Shown: positions 49,839 through 57,799 of the stretch, one piece after another
Position numbering within the stretch: the stretch's first letter is position 1
Layout of the letters: each line of letters starts with the position of its first letter
Assembly: GCA_937912045.1 (NCBI GenBank)
Contig: CALDPI010000235.1
Coordinates: 1-62,571, forward strand
Reading direction: 5' to 3'
DNA length: 62,571 bases
Source: an uncultured Clostridia bacterium
GTDB lineage: Bacteria; Bacillota; Clostridia; Oscillospirales; Acutalibacteraceae
The notes under the pieces: generated by a model
Databases searched by the model: none
What the model was told of the DNA's origin: nothing
What the model saw: the letters and a program-made list of their open reading frames with translations, nothing else
Position numbers and translations under genes: made by a program

Positions 49839-50561
49839 ATGATAAAATACGAAATCGAGGGCGGAAATTTGCCCGTTGTTATCTGCTATCCCGAGGCTTA
49901 TGAAACACTTTGCACCCAAAGCGGCGCTATGAGCTGGATGAGCCCGAATATGCAGATGGACACAAACACAGGCGGCGGAATTAAAAAGGTTTTTGGCCGT
50001 CTGCTCTCGGGAGAATCGCTTTTTATAAACGAATATACCGCCGTGGGCGGCTCGGGAATGATTGCCTTTGCATCCAGCTTTCCGGGCTCGATTATCCCGT
50101 ATGAAGTCAGCGCCGGCAACGGCATTATCGTGCAGAAGCGCGCCTTTCTTGCTATGGAAAAGGGGCTTGACCTTTCGCTCTTTTTCCACAAAAGGCTTGG
50201 CCGCGGACTTTTCGGCGGCGAGGGCTTTATTATGCAGAAAATAAGCGGTGAGGGACTGGTCTTTTTGGAGATTGACGGTCACTGCAAGGAGTATGACCTC
50301 AACGTTGGCGAGACGATTATTGTCGATACGGGCTATCTCGCCGCAATGAGTGAAACCTGCACAATGGACATACAGGCAGTGCCCGGCGCTAAGAATATGT
50401 TCCTCGGCGGTGAGGGACTTTTCCACACACGCATCACAGGACCCGGAAAGGTTTACATTCAGTCGATGCCGCTTTCTAACACCGCGGCAGCGCTTTCACC
50501 CTATCTGCAGATACATAATAGCGACGGCGGCGACGGAATTAATATCCGCCTCGGAAACTAA
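49839..50561 (+). CDS. AIM24 family (TIGR00266-like) protein
   Basis: 240 residues of a single beta-rich AIM24-type fold. Characteristic blocks are QSGAMSWMSPNMQMDTNTGGG (about residues 26-46), SLFINEYTA and ASSFPGSIIPYE, then GLFGGEGFIMQKISGEG (about 125-141) and IVDTGYLAAM. A longer frame starts at 49791, but ATG 49839 lies 8 bases after AAGAAAGGA. Family members are widespread, some called tellurite-resistance or mitochondrial biogenesis homologues, without a fixed biochemical role. Single gene between two terminators. Confidence 0.88.
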   Translation: MIKYEIEGGNLPVVICYPEAYETLCTQSGAMSWMSPNMQMDTNTGGGIKKVFGRLLSGESLFINEYTAVGGSGMIAFASSFPGSIIPYEVSAGNGIIVQKRAFLAMEKGLDLSLFFHKRLGRGLFGGEGFIMQKISGEGLVFLEIDGHCKEYDLNVGETIIVDTGYLAAMSETCTMDIQAVPGAKNMFLGGEGLFHTRITGPGKVYIQSMPLSNTAAALSPYLQIHNSDGGDGINIRLGN

Positions 50562-50595
50562 AAAGAAAACCCCGACTGAGTCGGGGTTTTCTTTT
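50561..50595. terminator. Bidirectional terminator between AIM24 and SGNH genes
   Basis: Almost perfect 17-bp inverted repeat (AAAAGAAAACCCCGACT and its complement, 50561-50577 and 50579-50595) with A/T ends; it serves both convergent genes. Confidence 0.94.
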
Positions 50596-51265
50596 ATCTT
50601 GTGAAATCAAAATCACATTTTTTGAGAAATGCTTTGGCAAGAATGTGCGCACCGAGGAAGTTCGGATGAATTCTGTCCCACGCAATATATGCCGAATGGT
50701 AGTGCTGCAAAAATTCGTCAAACGCGGCCTGAAAATCAACGAGTATACAACCGTGTTTTTTGGCAACCTTTTTACAAATTGCACCGTACTCGTCCATACG
50801 CTTGCGCATAGCATCCTCTTTGCAGGGCTCCATCATAAACGGAGTGGCAATGAAAATGCCCTTTACGTTTAAGTTTTCCTGAATTCTTTTAATCATTTCC
50901 TCAAGGTTTGCCTCATATTCATCGGGCAAAACGTGTCTATCGGGCATAACGGGATTGTCAAACTGACGCCAGACGTCGTTAATACCAAGGCAGATTGAAA
51001 CCCAGTCCGGCTTGTATTCCACGGGGGCAGGATTTAAAACGTCGCTATTAAAATTTGCAAGGTATGAGCGCGTTGTGGCACCTGAATGTCCCGCGTTGGA
51101 AAGACGAAGCTTAAGCTCGGGGTAGCTTGCGCTCAAGAAACAATGCATAATATTAACATAGCTCGTGGAGCCAAGACCGTTTCCCTCACCTATCGGCTGA
51201 TTACTGCCCATATCGGTTACAGAGTCGCCTGCGAATAAAATTCTGTCGCCTTTTTCAAAAATCAT
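50594..51265 (-). CDS. SGNH/GDSL hydrolase
   Basis: 223-residue esterase, no signal peptide. Block I ILFAGDSVTD (about residues 9-18, serine in GDS), block II Gly in SNAGHSGATTRS, block III Asn in CLGINDVWRQ, block V WDRIHPNFLGAHI with the D-x-x-H pair (about 196-199). Close in type to CE3-like clostridial acetylesterases. It follows the GH2 gene by 9 bp, so both are one transcript; the pair could deacetylate and then cut mannosyl oligosaccharides. Fifth esterase of the window. Confidence 0.88.
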   Translation of the reverse strand: MIFEKGDRILFAGDSVTDMGSNQPIGEGNGLGSTSYVNIMHCFLSASYPELKLRLSNAGHSGATTRSYLANFNSDVLNPAPVEYKPDWVSICLGINDVWRQFDNPVMPDRHVLPDEYEANLEEMIKRIQENLNVKGIFIATPFMMEPCKEDAMRKRMDEYGAICKKVAKKHGCILVDFQAAFDEFLQHYHSAYIAWDRIHPNFLGAHILAKAFLKKCDFDFTR

Positions 51266-51274
51266 AAAATCACC

Positions 51275-53596
51275 TTAAAATCCTTGTATTTCTAAAAGGT
51301 CGCCGCGTTTTAACCAGTTTACAACATCTGTAAAATCGTAAGGCGCGGGACCGCTTATGTAATGGTTTTTACATGTTTTTCCGTCGACCGTCCACTCTAT
51401 AAAATAGAAATGGTTTTTATCGTCGGGTTTAATTGTGTCAAGTTCTTTTGCGCTATTTCGGTCTACTATGAATTCGCCCTCAAGTATAAAACTGTCATCC
51501 GTAAAATCGGTAACCTTATATTTAACAGTTTTGGGCACAAGATATTCGTTTGCGGCTATGAGTGTGAGCGCGTCCGGTTTATCCTCACTGACCATAATGC
51601 AAACGGGCTCTTGAATGCGCTTTATGGTGTGGTATGCCAGCTTTTTGCAGTAATAATAGTCAACAACCGAATCGGAGAACTGCGGCCAGCCGTCAACCAA
51701 ATTCCACCAAATGAGGCCTGTTCTTCTCCACTTTGCCGTGCGGAAACGCTCGATAAAGAATTTCTTTGCCTCGCTCTGCGAAATCTGACTGGCCAGTGCG
51801 AAATCTTCAAGTGTTTCGGGTTTGAAACCGAAAAGCACCTCAATCTGTGACGCCATAAGCGGATTGCGGAAGGAATATTCCACGCCCTCGCCAAGCTCCA
51901 TACAGGTGGCGTGAACCTGCCAGTCATCGTTATTCTGCCAGGGCCAAAGTTTGTCTTCGGGTATAAACTTTCTTATAGATTCGGGCGACGGGCAGCCGTG
52001 ATAACCCGTTTCACTTGCAAAGTATGCAGGGGAAGTTGTGTAAAACTCGCCCTTATAATAATCGCGCGGACCCCAAAGGTGAGCCTCGGGCAGACTGTTT
52101 TCGGTCGACTCCATATACGTGTGCTCTGAAACGTACGGCGAGCTTGCAAGGAAGTTTCTCGACGGGTCAAAATCTGCCACAACACGCGGCAATACCTCAC
52201 GCGTTAATTTGTTGAGCGCAGGGTTGCGTTTAACCTTTGTCCACTGGCACGCCGCAACGTCGCACTCGTTATCACCGGCCCAAAGCGCAATGGACGGGTG
52301 CATACGCAGTTTTTTAACAACGGCAATCGCCTCGGTTCTCAGCATTTCACAGGCGCGGTCGTTTTGCGGATACGCGGCACAGCCCATTGCAAAATCCTGC
52401 CAAACAAATATTCCGTGCGAATCACAGAAATCAAAAAACTCGTGGTCTTCATAAACGTTGCCGCCCCAGCAGCGCACCATATTGCAGTTGATATCATAAA
52501 GCATTTCGAGTGCCTTGGGCAGACGCTCCTTATCGCGCGAATGGAAGGCGTCCATCGGCACCCAGTTTGTGCCGCGGGCGAAGAATTTTTCGCCGTTGAC
52601 CATAAAGCAGAACTCGCCCTTGCCGTTTTGGTCAAGAATTTCGGTGCGGTTGAGCCTTACGGTACGAATGCCCACTTTAAGCTTTTTACTGTCAACAATT
52701 TCGCCATCCTTTTTAAGCACGGCCACAACGTCGTACATTGCCTGCTGTCCCATATCACGCGGCCACCACAGAACAGGGTTTTCCACTGTGAATATAATCT
52801 TTCCCTGTGTGTGCCAGAGTGCGTTTTGCGACCACAAAAACTCGCTGTCGCCACATTTTCCGCTGATTTCAAGCGAATAATCGGTGCTGTAATCGCCCGA
52901 TACGGTCGTGCTGTAGATGCCGTGCATATAAGCAACGCCGTCCTCAATTTCGGCGGTGTATATGTAAATATCGTCAATTCGGTCGGTCTTTACACCCTCA
53001 AGATAAACGTCGCGCCAGAGACCGCCCGATACCATTCGCGGCATAATGTCCCAGCCGAACATATGAGAGGCTTTTCTGAGGTTGAGAGAGCCTGCGTTGT
53101 ATGGCAGGTGGGTTATAACGTCGGCATCGAATGTGTATTTCCTTGCCTCGATTACTGCAGGCTTTATGTGCACGAGCAGCTCGTTTTTGCCACGCTTCAG
53201 CAGCTGCTTTTTGAGCAGGATTTTGTGCTCTATAAACATATTTTCAGGAGAGCCCACAAGCGTGCCGTTAACGTAAACGTCGGCTACGGTGTCAACCCCG
53301 CAAAGCACGAGAGAGACGTCCTCTGCCGCCTTTAGCGAAAACTCGCGCACGTACCACAGGTGTCTGTTCTCCAGCTTTTGAACCTTAAGCGGATTTTGTG
53401 AATAAAACGGGTCGTCGATAAGTCCTGCCCTGAACATATCCAGTTCAAAATTGCCGGGCACCACCGCACTGATGGAAAAAAGCCCTTTTTTCTTTAAAGC
53501 CTTTTCGGTATTAACGCTGTCGGCATACTGCACGCAGTCCTTATTCTCTGCTATGTAAAGTCGCCATTCGCCGTTTAATAAAGTTTTATCTATCAT
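51275..53596 (-). CDS. GH2 family beta-mannosidase-like enzyme
   Basis: 773 residues, no signal peptide. Sugar-binding jelly roll (about 1-195; NGEWRLY, LVLCGVDTVADVYVNG), immunoglobulin-like domain (about 200-315) and TIM barrel from residue 330. Acid/base E444 in ALWAGDNECD and nucleophile E529 in FASETGYHG are the GH2 pair, and MVRCWGGNVYEDHEFFDFCD is the block typical of beta-mannosidases. The C-terminal region is shorter than in eukaryotic enzymes, normal for bacteria. Cotranscribed with the SGNH esterase. Substrate beta-mannosyl residues by family; related aryl-glycosidase activity is possible. Confidence 0.93.
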   Translation of the reverse strand: MIDKTLLNGEWRLYIAENKDCVQYADSVNTEKALKKKGLFSISAVVPGNFELDMFRAGLIDDPFYSQNPLKVQKLENRHLWYVREFSLKAAEDVSLVLCGVDTVADVYVNGTLVGSPENMFIEHKILLKKQLLKRGKNELLVHIKPAVIEARKYTFDADVITHLPYNAGSLNLRKASHMFGWDIMPRMVSGGLWRDVYLEGVKTDRIDDIYIYTAEIEDGVAYMHGIYSTTVSGDYSTDYSLEISGKCGDSEFLWSQNALWHTQGKIIFTVENPVLWWPRDMGQQAMYDVVAVLKKDGEIVDSKKLKVGIRTVRLNRTEILDQNGKGEFCFMVNGEKFFARGTNWVPMDAFHSRDKERLPKALEMLYDINCNMVRCWGGNVYEDHEFFDFCDSHGIFVWQDFAMGCAAYPQNDRACEMLRTEAIAVVKKLRMHPSIALWAGDNECDVAACQWTKVKRNPALNKLTREVLPRVVADFDPSRNFLASSPYVSEHTYMESTENSLPEAHLWGPRDYYKGEFYTTSPAYFASETGYHGCPSPESIRKFIPEDKLWPWQNNDDWQVHATCMELGEGVEYSFRNPLMASQIEVLFGFKPETLEDFALASQISQSEAKKFFIERFRTAKWRRTGLIWWNLVDGWPQFSDSVVDYYYCKKLAYHTIKRIQEPVCIMVSEDKPDALTLIAANEYLVPKTVKYKVTDFTDDSFILEGEFIVDRNSAKELDTIKPDDKNHFYFIEWTVDGKTCKNHYISGPAPYDFTDVVNWLKRGDLLEIQGF

Positions 53597-53679
53597 TTAA
53601 ACACATCCTTTTGGGTGTCACCGTCTTTATTTTAATATATATTAACTCCAAAATCTATACCATTTTAAATTATTTTATA

Positions 53680-54600
53680 TCAAATTTCCTCTTTTTTGTC
53701 GCTGGTGAGATTTTCAGGTCTTTCGTTCCTTATAAATTCTATAAAATCTCTCATCACGGGCGATACCCAGCGCCTTTTATGACAAATGAGCTGGCTGTAA
53801 TACGGCTGCTCCTCTGCGGCAACGTCGAGCTTTTTAAGCCGCCCCGTCTTTAGCTCGTTTGTTACGCAATATTCGGGCAGAAAGGCAAGCCCCATTCCCT
53901 TTTCAGCGAGGGAAGCAATGACGAACACGTTGTCAATCTCCACAACGTCCTTAACCACTGTGCCGTGCTCTGCCGCAAGCGTACGCAGACGCTTGTTACA
54001 GGTGCCCTCACGCTCGGTCACCAGAAAATCATACTCCATAAGCTCGCGCAAGGGTATATTCTCGCGCAGGGCGAGCGGATGCTCTTCACCGCAAACAAAA
54101 ATCAGGCTTTCCTTTCGGACGTAATGCGAGCAAAAAGCAGGCTCTGTATTGAGCGGCACAGAGGCATACACAATGTCTAAGCGGTTCTGCTTAAGGTCTT
54201 CAAACAAATCGTCCACCCTGTGCCCCGTTTTTATGTTGAGAGATACGTCGGGATGCTCGCTTTTGAAAAGCGGCAAAAGGTCGGTTATGACCGAAAACAA
54301 AAGCGACTCCGACACGCCGATGCGCAGCCTTCCGCGGCGGGTGTGCACGCCCGTGCCGATTGCCTCGGCCTCATCCATCATATTGAGCATTTCATACGCA
54401 AGCGATAAAAACTCCTTGCCTGCCGCCGTGAGCGATATGCTGCGGCCAATGCGGTCGAAAAGCGGGAAGGAAAGCTCCTTTTCCAGCTGCTTTATCTGCA
54501 TTGTAACGGTGGATTGCACGTAATTGAGTTCCTCTGCCGCTTTGGTAAAGCTTCTGCACTCTGCCACCTTTATGAAGGTTTTCAGATACTTAATATCCAT
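53680..54600 (-). CDS. LysR family transcriptional regulator
   Basis: 306 residues, the usual length. Winged-helix N-terminus (MDIKYLKTFIKVAECRSFTKAAEELNYVQSTVTMQIKQLE, recognition helix about 27-45) and a periplasmic-binding-like effector domain (about 90-295). It lies divergent from the YitT gene across a 114-bp gap, the classical layout in which a LysR protein controls the neighbouring gene and itself. The signal molecule is not known. Confidence 0.94.
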   Translation of the reverse strand: MDIKYLKTFIKVAECRSFTKAAEELNYVQSTVTMQIKQLEKELSFPLFDRIGRSISLTAAGKEFLSLAYEMLNMMDEAEAIGTGVHTRRGRLRIGVSESLLFSVITDLLPLFKSEHPDVSLNIKTGHRVDDLFEDLKQNRLDIVYASVPLNTEPAFCSHYVRKESLIFVCGEEHPLALRENIPLRELMEYDFLVTEREGTCNKRLRTLAAEHGTVVKDVVEIDNVFVIASLAEKGMGLAFLPEYCVTNELKTGRLKKLDVAAEEQPYYSQLICHKRRWVSPVMRDFIEFIRNERPENLTSDKKEEI

Positions 54601-54651
54601 TCCGTTCTCCTATTATCAAAAGTTTTAATAGTTAGTATTTAAAACATTCGT

Positions 54652-54680
54652 TTTTCAAATTTATGGTAACACATTATACT
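54652..54680 (+). promoter_or_regulatory. Probable promoter of the YitT-deacetylase-GNAT operon
   Basis: TTTTCA (54652-54657), 17-bp spacer, TATACT (54675-54680), 34 bp before the ATG at 54715. Confidence 0.55.
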
Positions 54681-54714
54681 GTTTTTGTAAATAATTTTAA
54701 TGGGGATTTTTTGA

Positions 54715-55596
54715 ATGAAAAAAGCTACAAAAACACTTATTTCTTATGCGGTCATAACCGCAATGGCTCTGCTTCAGTCGGTCAACTACCACTTTTTCGT
54801 TGTGGAAAACGGCTTTGCTCCTGCAGGACTTAACGGTATTGTGACCATGATTCAGTACAAGACAGGCTTCAGCATCGGTTATATGTCGCTTATTATAAAT
54901 ATGCCTCTGTGTGTGCTGCTTTTCTTCCTTGTCAGCCGAAAATACGCGGTGCGGTCGGCGGTTTTTACGCTTATAAACTCCTTTTCGTACCTGTATTTGC
55001 AGAAAATCGGGCTTGACAGCTTTAAATATGACTCTGGCGGACACGACACCATTTTCCCTGCCATTATAAGCGGCGTGCTGGCAGGTGTGATAAGCGGACT
55101 GTGCTTTAGTCACCACTCGGCATCGGGCGGAATGGAGATGTGCTCAAAATACATAAACAAAATAAGGCCCACCACAAATTTCTTTATTGTTTCGTTTGTG
55201 CTTAACGCCATTGTGGCTTTTATATCGCTTTTCGTGTATTCAGACAAGGGCTTTTTGGATTATAAGCCGGTTGCGCTTTGCATAACCTACTGCTTTGTTT
55301 CAAGCGTGGTGGGCAACTACATATTAAAGGGCTCAAAAACCGCATATAAGTTTACCATAATCACGACCCATCCGCGCGAAATTACGGATGATATTATGCA
55401 CATTCTGCACCACGGCGCAACCGAAATCACAGCAACCGGCGCATACACAGGGGACAAAAAAACCGTGCTGCTTTGTGTTGTCAACAAGCATCAGCTGACC
55501 GATTTTAAGAAAATTGTGGGCAGCTATGAAAACACCTTTTCTTTTTACGAGCTTGTCAATGAAACCTACGGCAATTTTAAGCATATAAAGAATTGA
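54715..55596 (+). CDS. YitT family membrane protein
   Basis: 293 residues: membrane domain with five or six hydrophobic helices (about 1-205; DUF161-type, with GFAPAGLNGIVTMIQYKTGFSIGYMSL and the SGVLAGVISGLCF segment) and a cytoplasmic C-terminal DUF2179 domain (about 205-290; KFTIITTHPREITDDIMHILHHG ... GDKKTVLLCVV). The protein family is widespread in Firmicutes and without a firm function. ATG follows GGGGA. Likely controlled by the divergent LysR gene. Confidence 0.9.
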   Translation: MKKATKTLISYAVITAMALLQSVNYHFFVVENGFAPAGLNGIVTMIQYKTGFSIGYMSLIINMPLCVLLFFLVSRKYAVRSAVFTLINSFSYLYLQKIGLDSFKYDSGGHDTIFPAIISGVLAGVISGLCFSHHSASGGMEMCSKYINKIRPTTNFFIVSFVLNAIVAFISLFVYSDKGFLDYKPVALCITYCFVSSVVGNYILKGSKTAYKFTIITTHPREITDDIMHILHHGATEITATGAYTGDKKTVLLCVVNKHQLTDFKKIVGSYENTFSFYELVNETYGNFKHIKN

Positions 55597-55638
55597 CAAG
55601 GCGTATTTCTCTGTGTTATAAATTTCTTGGGTGATATT

Positions 55639-56346
55639 ATGAATTTCAAAGAACAAAACAAGCTAAAAGCCGTTACGTTCAGCTTTGACGACGGCGTTAC
55701 ACAGGATATTCGAATGGTGGAGTTGCTTGCCAAATACGGACTTCCCGCAACCTTTAACCTGAATTCCGAGCTGCTTTCAAAGCGCGGCATTCTGATACGA
55801 AAGGACAAGCGCATTTCACATTATAAGCTTCACCCCGAGGACGTAAAGCCGCTCTATGACGGACACGAGGTTGCGGTTCACACGCTGACGCACCCGTTGC
55901 TACCTGCAATAAATGACGAAAACGAAATCATAAGGCAGGTGGAAAAGGACCGCGAAAACCTATCAGACCTTGTGGGCTATGAGGTTATCGGAATGGCCTA
56001 CCCCTGTGGTGGTGAAAACAACGACGACCGCGTTGCCGAGATTATTAAAAATCACACAGGCGTAAAATATGCGCGCACCATAAAAAGCGTACATAATTTT
56101 GATGTTCAGGAAAATCTCTTCCGCTTTAACCCAAGCGTTTATTATCTCCACTTTGACAAGATGATGGAGCTTGGACAGCAGTTTATAGAGCTCAAAACCG
56201 ACACCCCCAAGATTTTTTATATTTGGGGTCATTCGTATGAGATGGATTTTGAGGAGGATTACTGGGTGAAGTTTGAGGAGTTTTTAAAGCTCATCTCAGG
56301 CCGCGAGGATATCTTTTACGGAACAAATAAGCAGGTGCTGTTATAA
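55639..56346 (+). CDS. Polysaccharide deacetylase (CE4/NodB type)
   Basis: 235 residues with no signal peptide, so cytoplasmic unless exported in another way. NodB motif 1 TFSFDDG (about 13-19, catalytic base and metal Asp), motif 2 H-T-L-T-H (about 81-85; metal ligands), motif 3-like YPCGG and the late WGHSYEM with a conserved His. It contains all metal-ligand positions, so an active Zn-dependent N- or O-deacetylase is likely. A TTG at 55627 is in frame, but ATG 55639 has GGTGAT at proper spacing. Its stop overlaps the GNAT start (TAATG). Confidence 0.87.
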   Translation: MNFKEQNKLKAVTFSFDDGVTQDIRMVELLAKYGLPATFNLNSELLSKRGILIRKDKRISHYKLHPEDVKPLYDGHEVAVHTLTHPLLPAINDENEIIRQVEKDRENLSDLVGYEVIGMAYPCGGENNDDRVAEIIKNHTGVKYARTIKSVHNFDVQENLFRFNPSVYYLHFDKMMELGQQFIELKTDTPKIFYIWGHSYEMDFEEDYWVKFEEFLKLISGREDIFYGTNKQVLL

Positions 56347-56897
56347 TGAGATTAGAAACCGAAAGACTGCTTTTGCGTCGTTGGGAGGACGCGGACGCAG
56401 AGGCGCTGTATGAATATGCCAAGGATTCCGCCGTGGGACCTGCTGCAGGATGGCCGCCGCACAAAAGCGTTGATGAGAGCCTATCGGTTATCAGAAACAT
56501 TTTTAACCGTCCCCAGTGCTATGCCGTTTGCGAAAAGGAAAACGGTAAGGCAATCGGAGCGATTGAGCTTAAATTAAACGGACATACCGATATGACCGAA
56601 AGCGACGACGAGTGCGAGCTTGGCTATTGGCTCGGAAAGCCCTTTTGGGGCAAAGGCTATATACCCGAGGCAGCGGCGGCGCTGTTGCGTTACGGCTTTG
56701 AAACGCTCCAAATGACTGTTGTTTGGTGCGGATACTATGACGGAAACGAAAAATCAAGGCGCGTGCAGGAAAAACTCGGTTTTGTTTACCACCACACCTG
56801 CGAACACGTCCCCGTTCCTCTTATGAACGAGGAGCGGGTTGGACATACAAGCTGTTTGACGCGGGAGCGTTGGGAAGCGATGAATAAAAACATATAA
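56346..56897 (+). CDS. GNAT family N-acetyltransferase (RimJ/RimL type)
   Basis: 183 residues. Starts METERLLLRRWEDADAEALYEYAKD-like (LETERLLLRRW), then the beta strand/EIGY segment CELGYWLGKPFWGKGYIPEA and the acetyl-CoA loop, and ends with VWCGYYDGNEKSRRVQEKLGF. Fits acetyl-CoA-dependent acetyltransferases acting on amines or ribosomal proteins; substrate unknown. TAATG coupling with the deacetylase gene upstream and a strong terminator downstream. Confidence 0.92.
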   Translation: MRLETERLLLRRWEDADAEALYEYAKDSAVGPAAGWPPHKSVDESLSVIRNIFNRPQCYAVCEKENGKAIGAIELKLNGHTDMTESDDECELGYWLGKPFWGKGYIPEAAAALLRYGFETLQMTVVWCGYYDGNEKSRRVQEKLGFVYHHTCEHVPVPLMNEERVGHTSCLTRERWEAMNKNI

Positions 56898-56910
56898 TCG
56901 GGCACACCGA

Positions 56911-56949
56911 AGAAATAAAAAGGGACGCGATGCGTCCCTTTTTATTTCT
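56911..56949. terminator. Bidirectional terminator between GNAT and AbrB-like genes
   Basis: Perfect 18-bp inverted repeat around GAT (56911-56928, 56932-56949; core AAAAAGGGACGC/GCGTCCCTTTTT). It overlaps the stop of the minus-strand AbrB-like gene. A close copy is present at 57757-57799. Confidence 0.94.
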
Positions 56950-57154
56950 TCTCTCTTTCTTCTATTTCAACAAGTAAAGAGCCCCTTGCTTGTTCCTTTG
57001 CATCAGCAATGCACCGCAAAAAGATTCCATCCTCTGTCGGTGTTATTACAACCTGTGTACCATTTTCCATATCGTATGCTCTTCGCATTTCTATGGGTAA
57101 ACAAATTCTTCCAAGACTGTCAACCGGTCTTATATACATAAAATCTCTTTTCAT
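56942..57154 (-). CDS. AbrB/SpoVT-type DNA-binding regulator
   Basis: 70 residues, a single swapped-hairpin AbrB domain: MYIRPVDSLGRICLPIEMRR (about residues 6-25), then ENGTQVVITPTEDGIFLR (about 31-48). The tail is charged and helical (LLVEIEEREKK). Longer frames reach 57214 and beyond, but ATG 57152-57154 has GGGGG five bases before it. The gene is read through, or after, a folded leader with a terminator hairpin that ends about 20 bases ahead of the ATG (57173-57200). Members of the family control sporulation and transition-state genes; target here unknown. Confidence 0.88.
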   Translation of the reverse strand: MKRDFMYIRPVDSLGRICLPIEMRRAYDMENGTQVVITPTEDGIFLRCIADAKEQARGSLLVEIEEREKK

Positions 57155-57172
57155 AAAAACCCCCATAAAAAT

Positions 57173-57200
57173 AAAAAAGTGCGCAACCGAAGCCGCGCAC
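57173..57200 (-). terminator. Terminator hairpin in the abrB-like leader
   Basis: Minus-strand stem GTGCGC-GG-C/G-TT-GCGCAC closed by a UUCG tetraloop, then TTTTTTATTTTT; 20 bases before the AbrB-like ATG. It either ends a small RNA or acts as an attenuator. Confidence 0.85.
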
Positions 57201-57338
57201 CGAAAAACGCACAACTCCGCTTGTTGTCACACAATTTTTCACAGTACTGTAAGCATGCGAAAAGAGTATGCGTTTTTGCCAATAGTAAAAACACACGCTT
57301 ACAAATTGTACTGCATAAAATATAAAATTGTGTGACAA
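57173..57338 (-). ncRNA. Candidate structured small RNA or leader RNA upstream of the AbrB-like gene
   Basis: From a consensus promoter (57343-57371) the predicted transcript starts near 57336. Its first bases pair with a distant arm: a 15-bp inverted repeat TTGTCACACAATTTT/AAAATTGTGTGACAA (57324-57338, 57224-57238). Nested inside are CAGTAC/GTACTG and TGTAAGC/GCTTACA stems and a U5/A5 hairpin with a 9-base loop. A 22-base linker then leads to a UUCG-capped terminator. Total about 163 nt. It resembles no riboswitch, 6S or SRP RNA motif I can recall. Two readings remain: stand-alone regulatory RNA, or attenuated leader of the AbrB-like gene. Confidence 0.62.
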
Positions 57339-57342
57339 GTGG

Positions 57343-57371
57343 ATTATAACACATTTACCATAAATTGTAAA
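57343..57371 (-). promoter_or_regulatory. Consensus promoter for the structured RNA / AbrB-like gene
   Basis: Minus-strand TTTACA (57366-57371), 17-bp spacer and TATAAT (57343-57348). The same boxes and spacing as the dnaD promoter. Predicted start falls at the outer edge of the long inverted repeat. Confidence 0.85.
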
Positions 57372-57429
57372 TAATTAAATATTTACCTTTTTCGACAATA
57401 AACTGCAATGTTGGGGACAGTGCGCACGA

Positions 57430-57700
57430 CGCGCCGTTGCTTTTTATGAAAAATAAAATTTTGTTTCCGCTTATGCCGCGGCGGCACTTCCTTTCTGCCC
57501 GTTTGCAGAAAGGAAGCAAAGAAAAACTTAAGGGGAATTCCGATTTCCCCTCGGACAGAAAGGCTTTATGTCATAAAAATCGTTTCGGTAATACGTCTAT
57601 TACCGAAACGAAAACTTATTATTTTATAAACTTTTATCTCCCTGTCCTCACCCCAAACGGCAAGGGCTGCCGCCCTTAACCCGCCATAGACGGTCGTCCG
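57430..57700. repeat. Non-coding stem-loop-rich element, probably a dispersed repeat
   Basis: No gene is visible from 57372 to 57799. Within it are CTTCCTTTCTGC/GCAGAAAGGAAG (57487-57498, 57505-57516), GGGGAA...TTCCCC near 57531-57550, a perfect 13-bp stem CGTTTCGGTAATA/TATTACCGAAACG (57581-57593, 57598-57610), and AAGGGCTGCCGCCCTT (57662-57677). The succession of short stems and the GGAAGCAAAGAAA run are like intergenic repeats common in gut Clostridia (from memory). A frame of 80 codons here is rejected as part of the element. Confidence 0.5.
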
Positions 57701-57770
57701 AACGATTGCCTTTTTTATGTGTATTATTCTCAAAAACACATAATCAGTGCCGCCAGCACACCGAAACAAC

Positions 57771-57798
57771 AAAAAAGGGATGCGATGCGTCCCTTTTT
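57771..57798 (-). terminator. Terminator of the GH106-like gene
   Basis: Stem AAAAAGGGACGC/GCATCCCTTTTT (one G-U pair) with loop ATC, right after the stop on the minus strand, followed by T6. Near-identical in sequence and flanks to the one at 56911-56949. Confidence 0.9.
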
Positions 57799-57799
57799 A

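Noticed and set aside
52298..53335. Open frame of 345 codons on the plus strand
   Set aside because: Antisense to the GH2 gene whose catalytic motifs are intact; composition is that of a shadow frame.
57173..57338. 6S RNA, SRP RNA, T-box or a known riboswitch
   Set aside because: The closing stem is present, but length and internal loop do not fit 6S; none of the conserved SRP or T-box sequence (such as the GGAAGG or TGGNACC type) is found, and no riboswitch core that I know.
57120..57354. Frames of 72 and 67 codons overlapping the AbrB-like leader
   Set aside because: They run through the inverted repeats and the terminator hairpin and lack ribosome sites; the RNA structure explains the sequence better.
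57437..57679. 80-codon frame in the repeat element
   Set aside because: Made of stem-loop sequence, no ribosome site, no recognisable protein.
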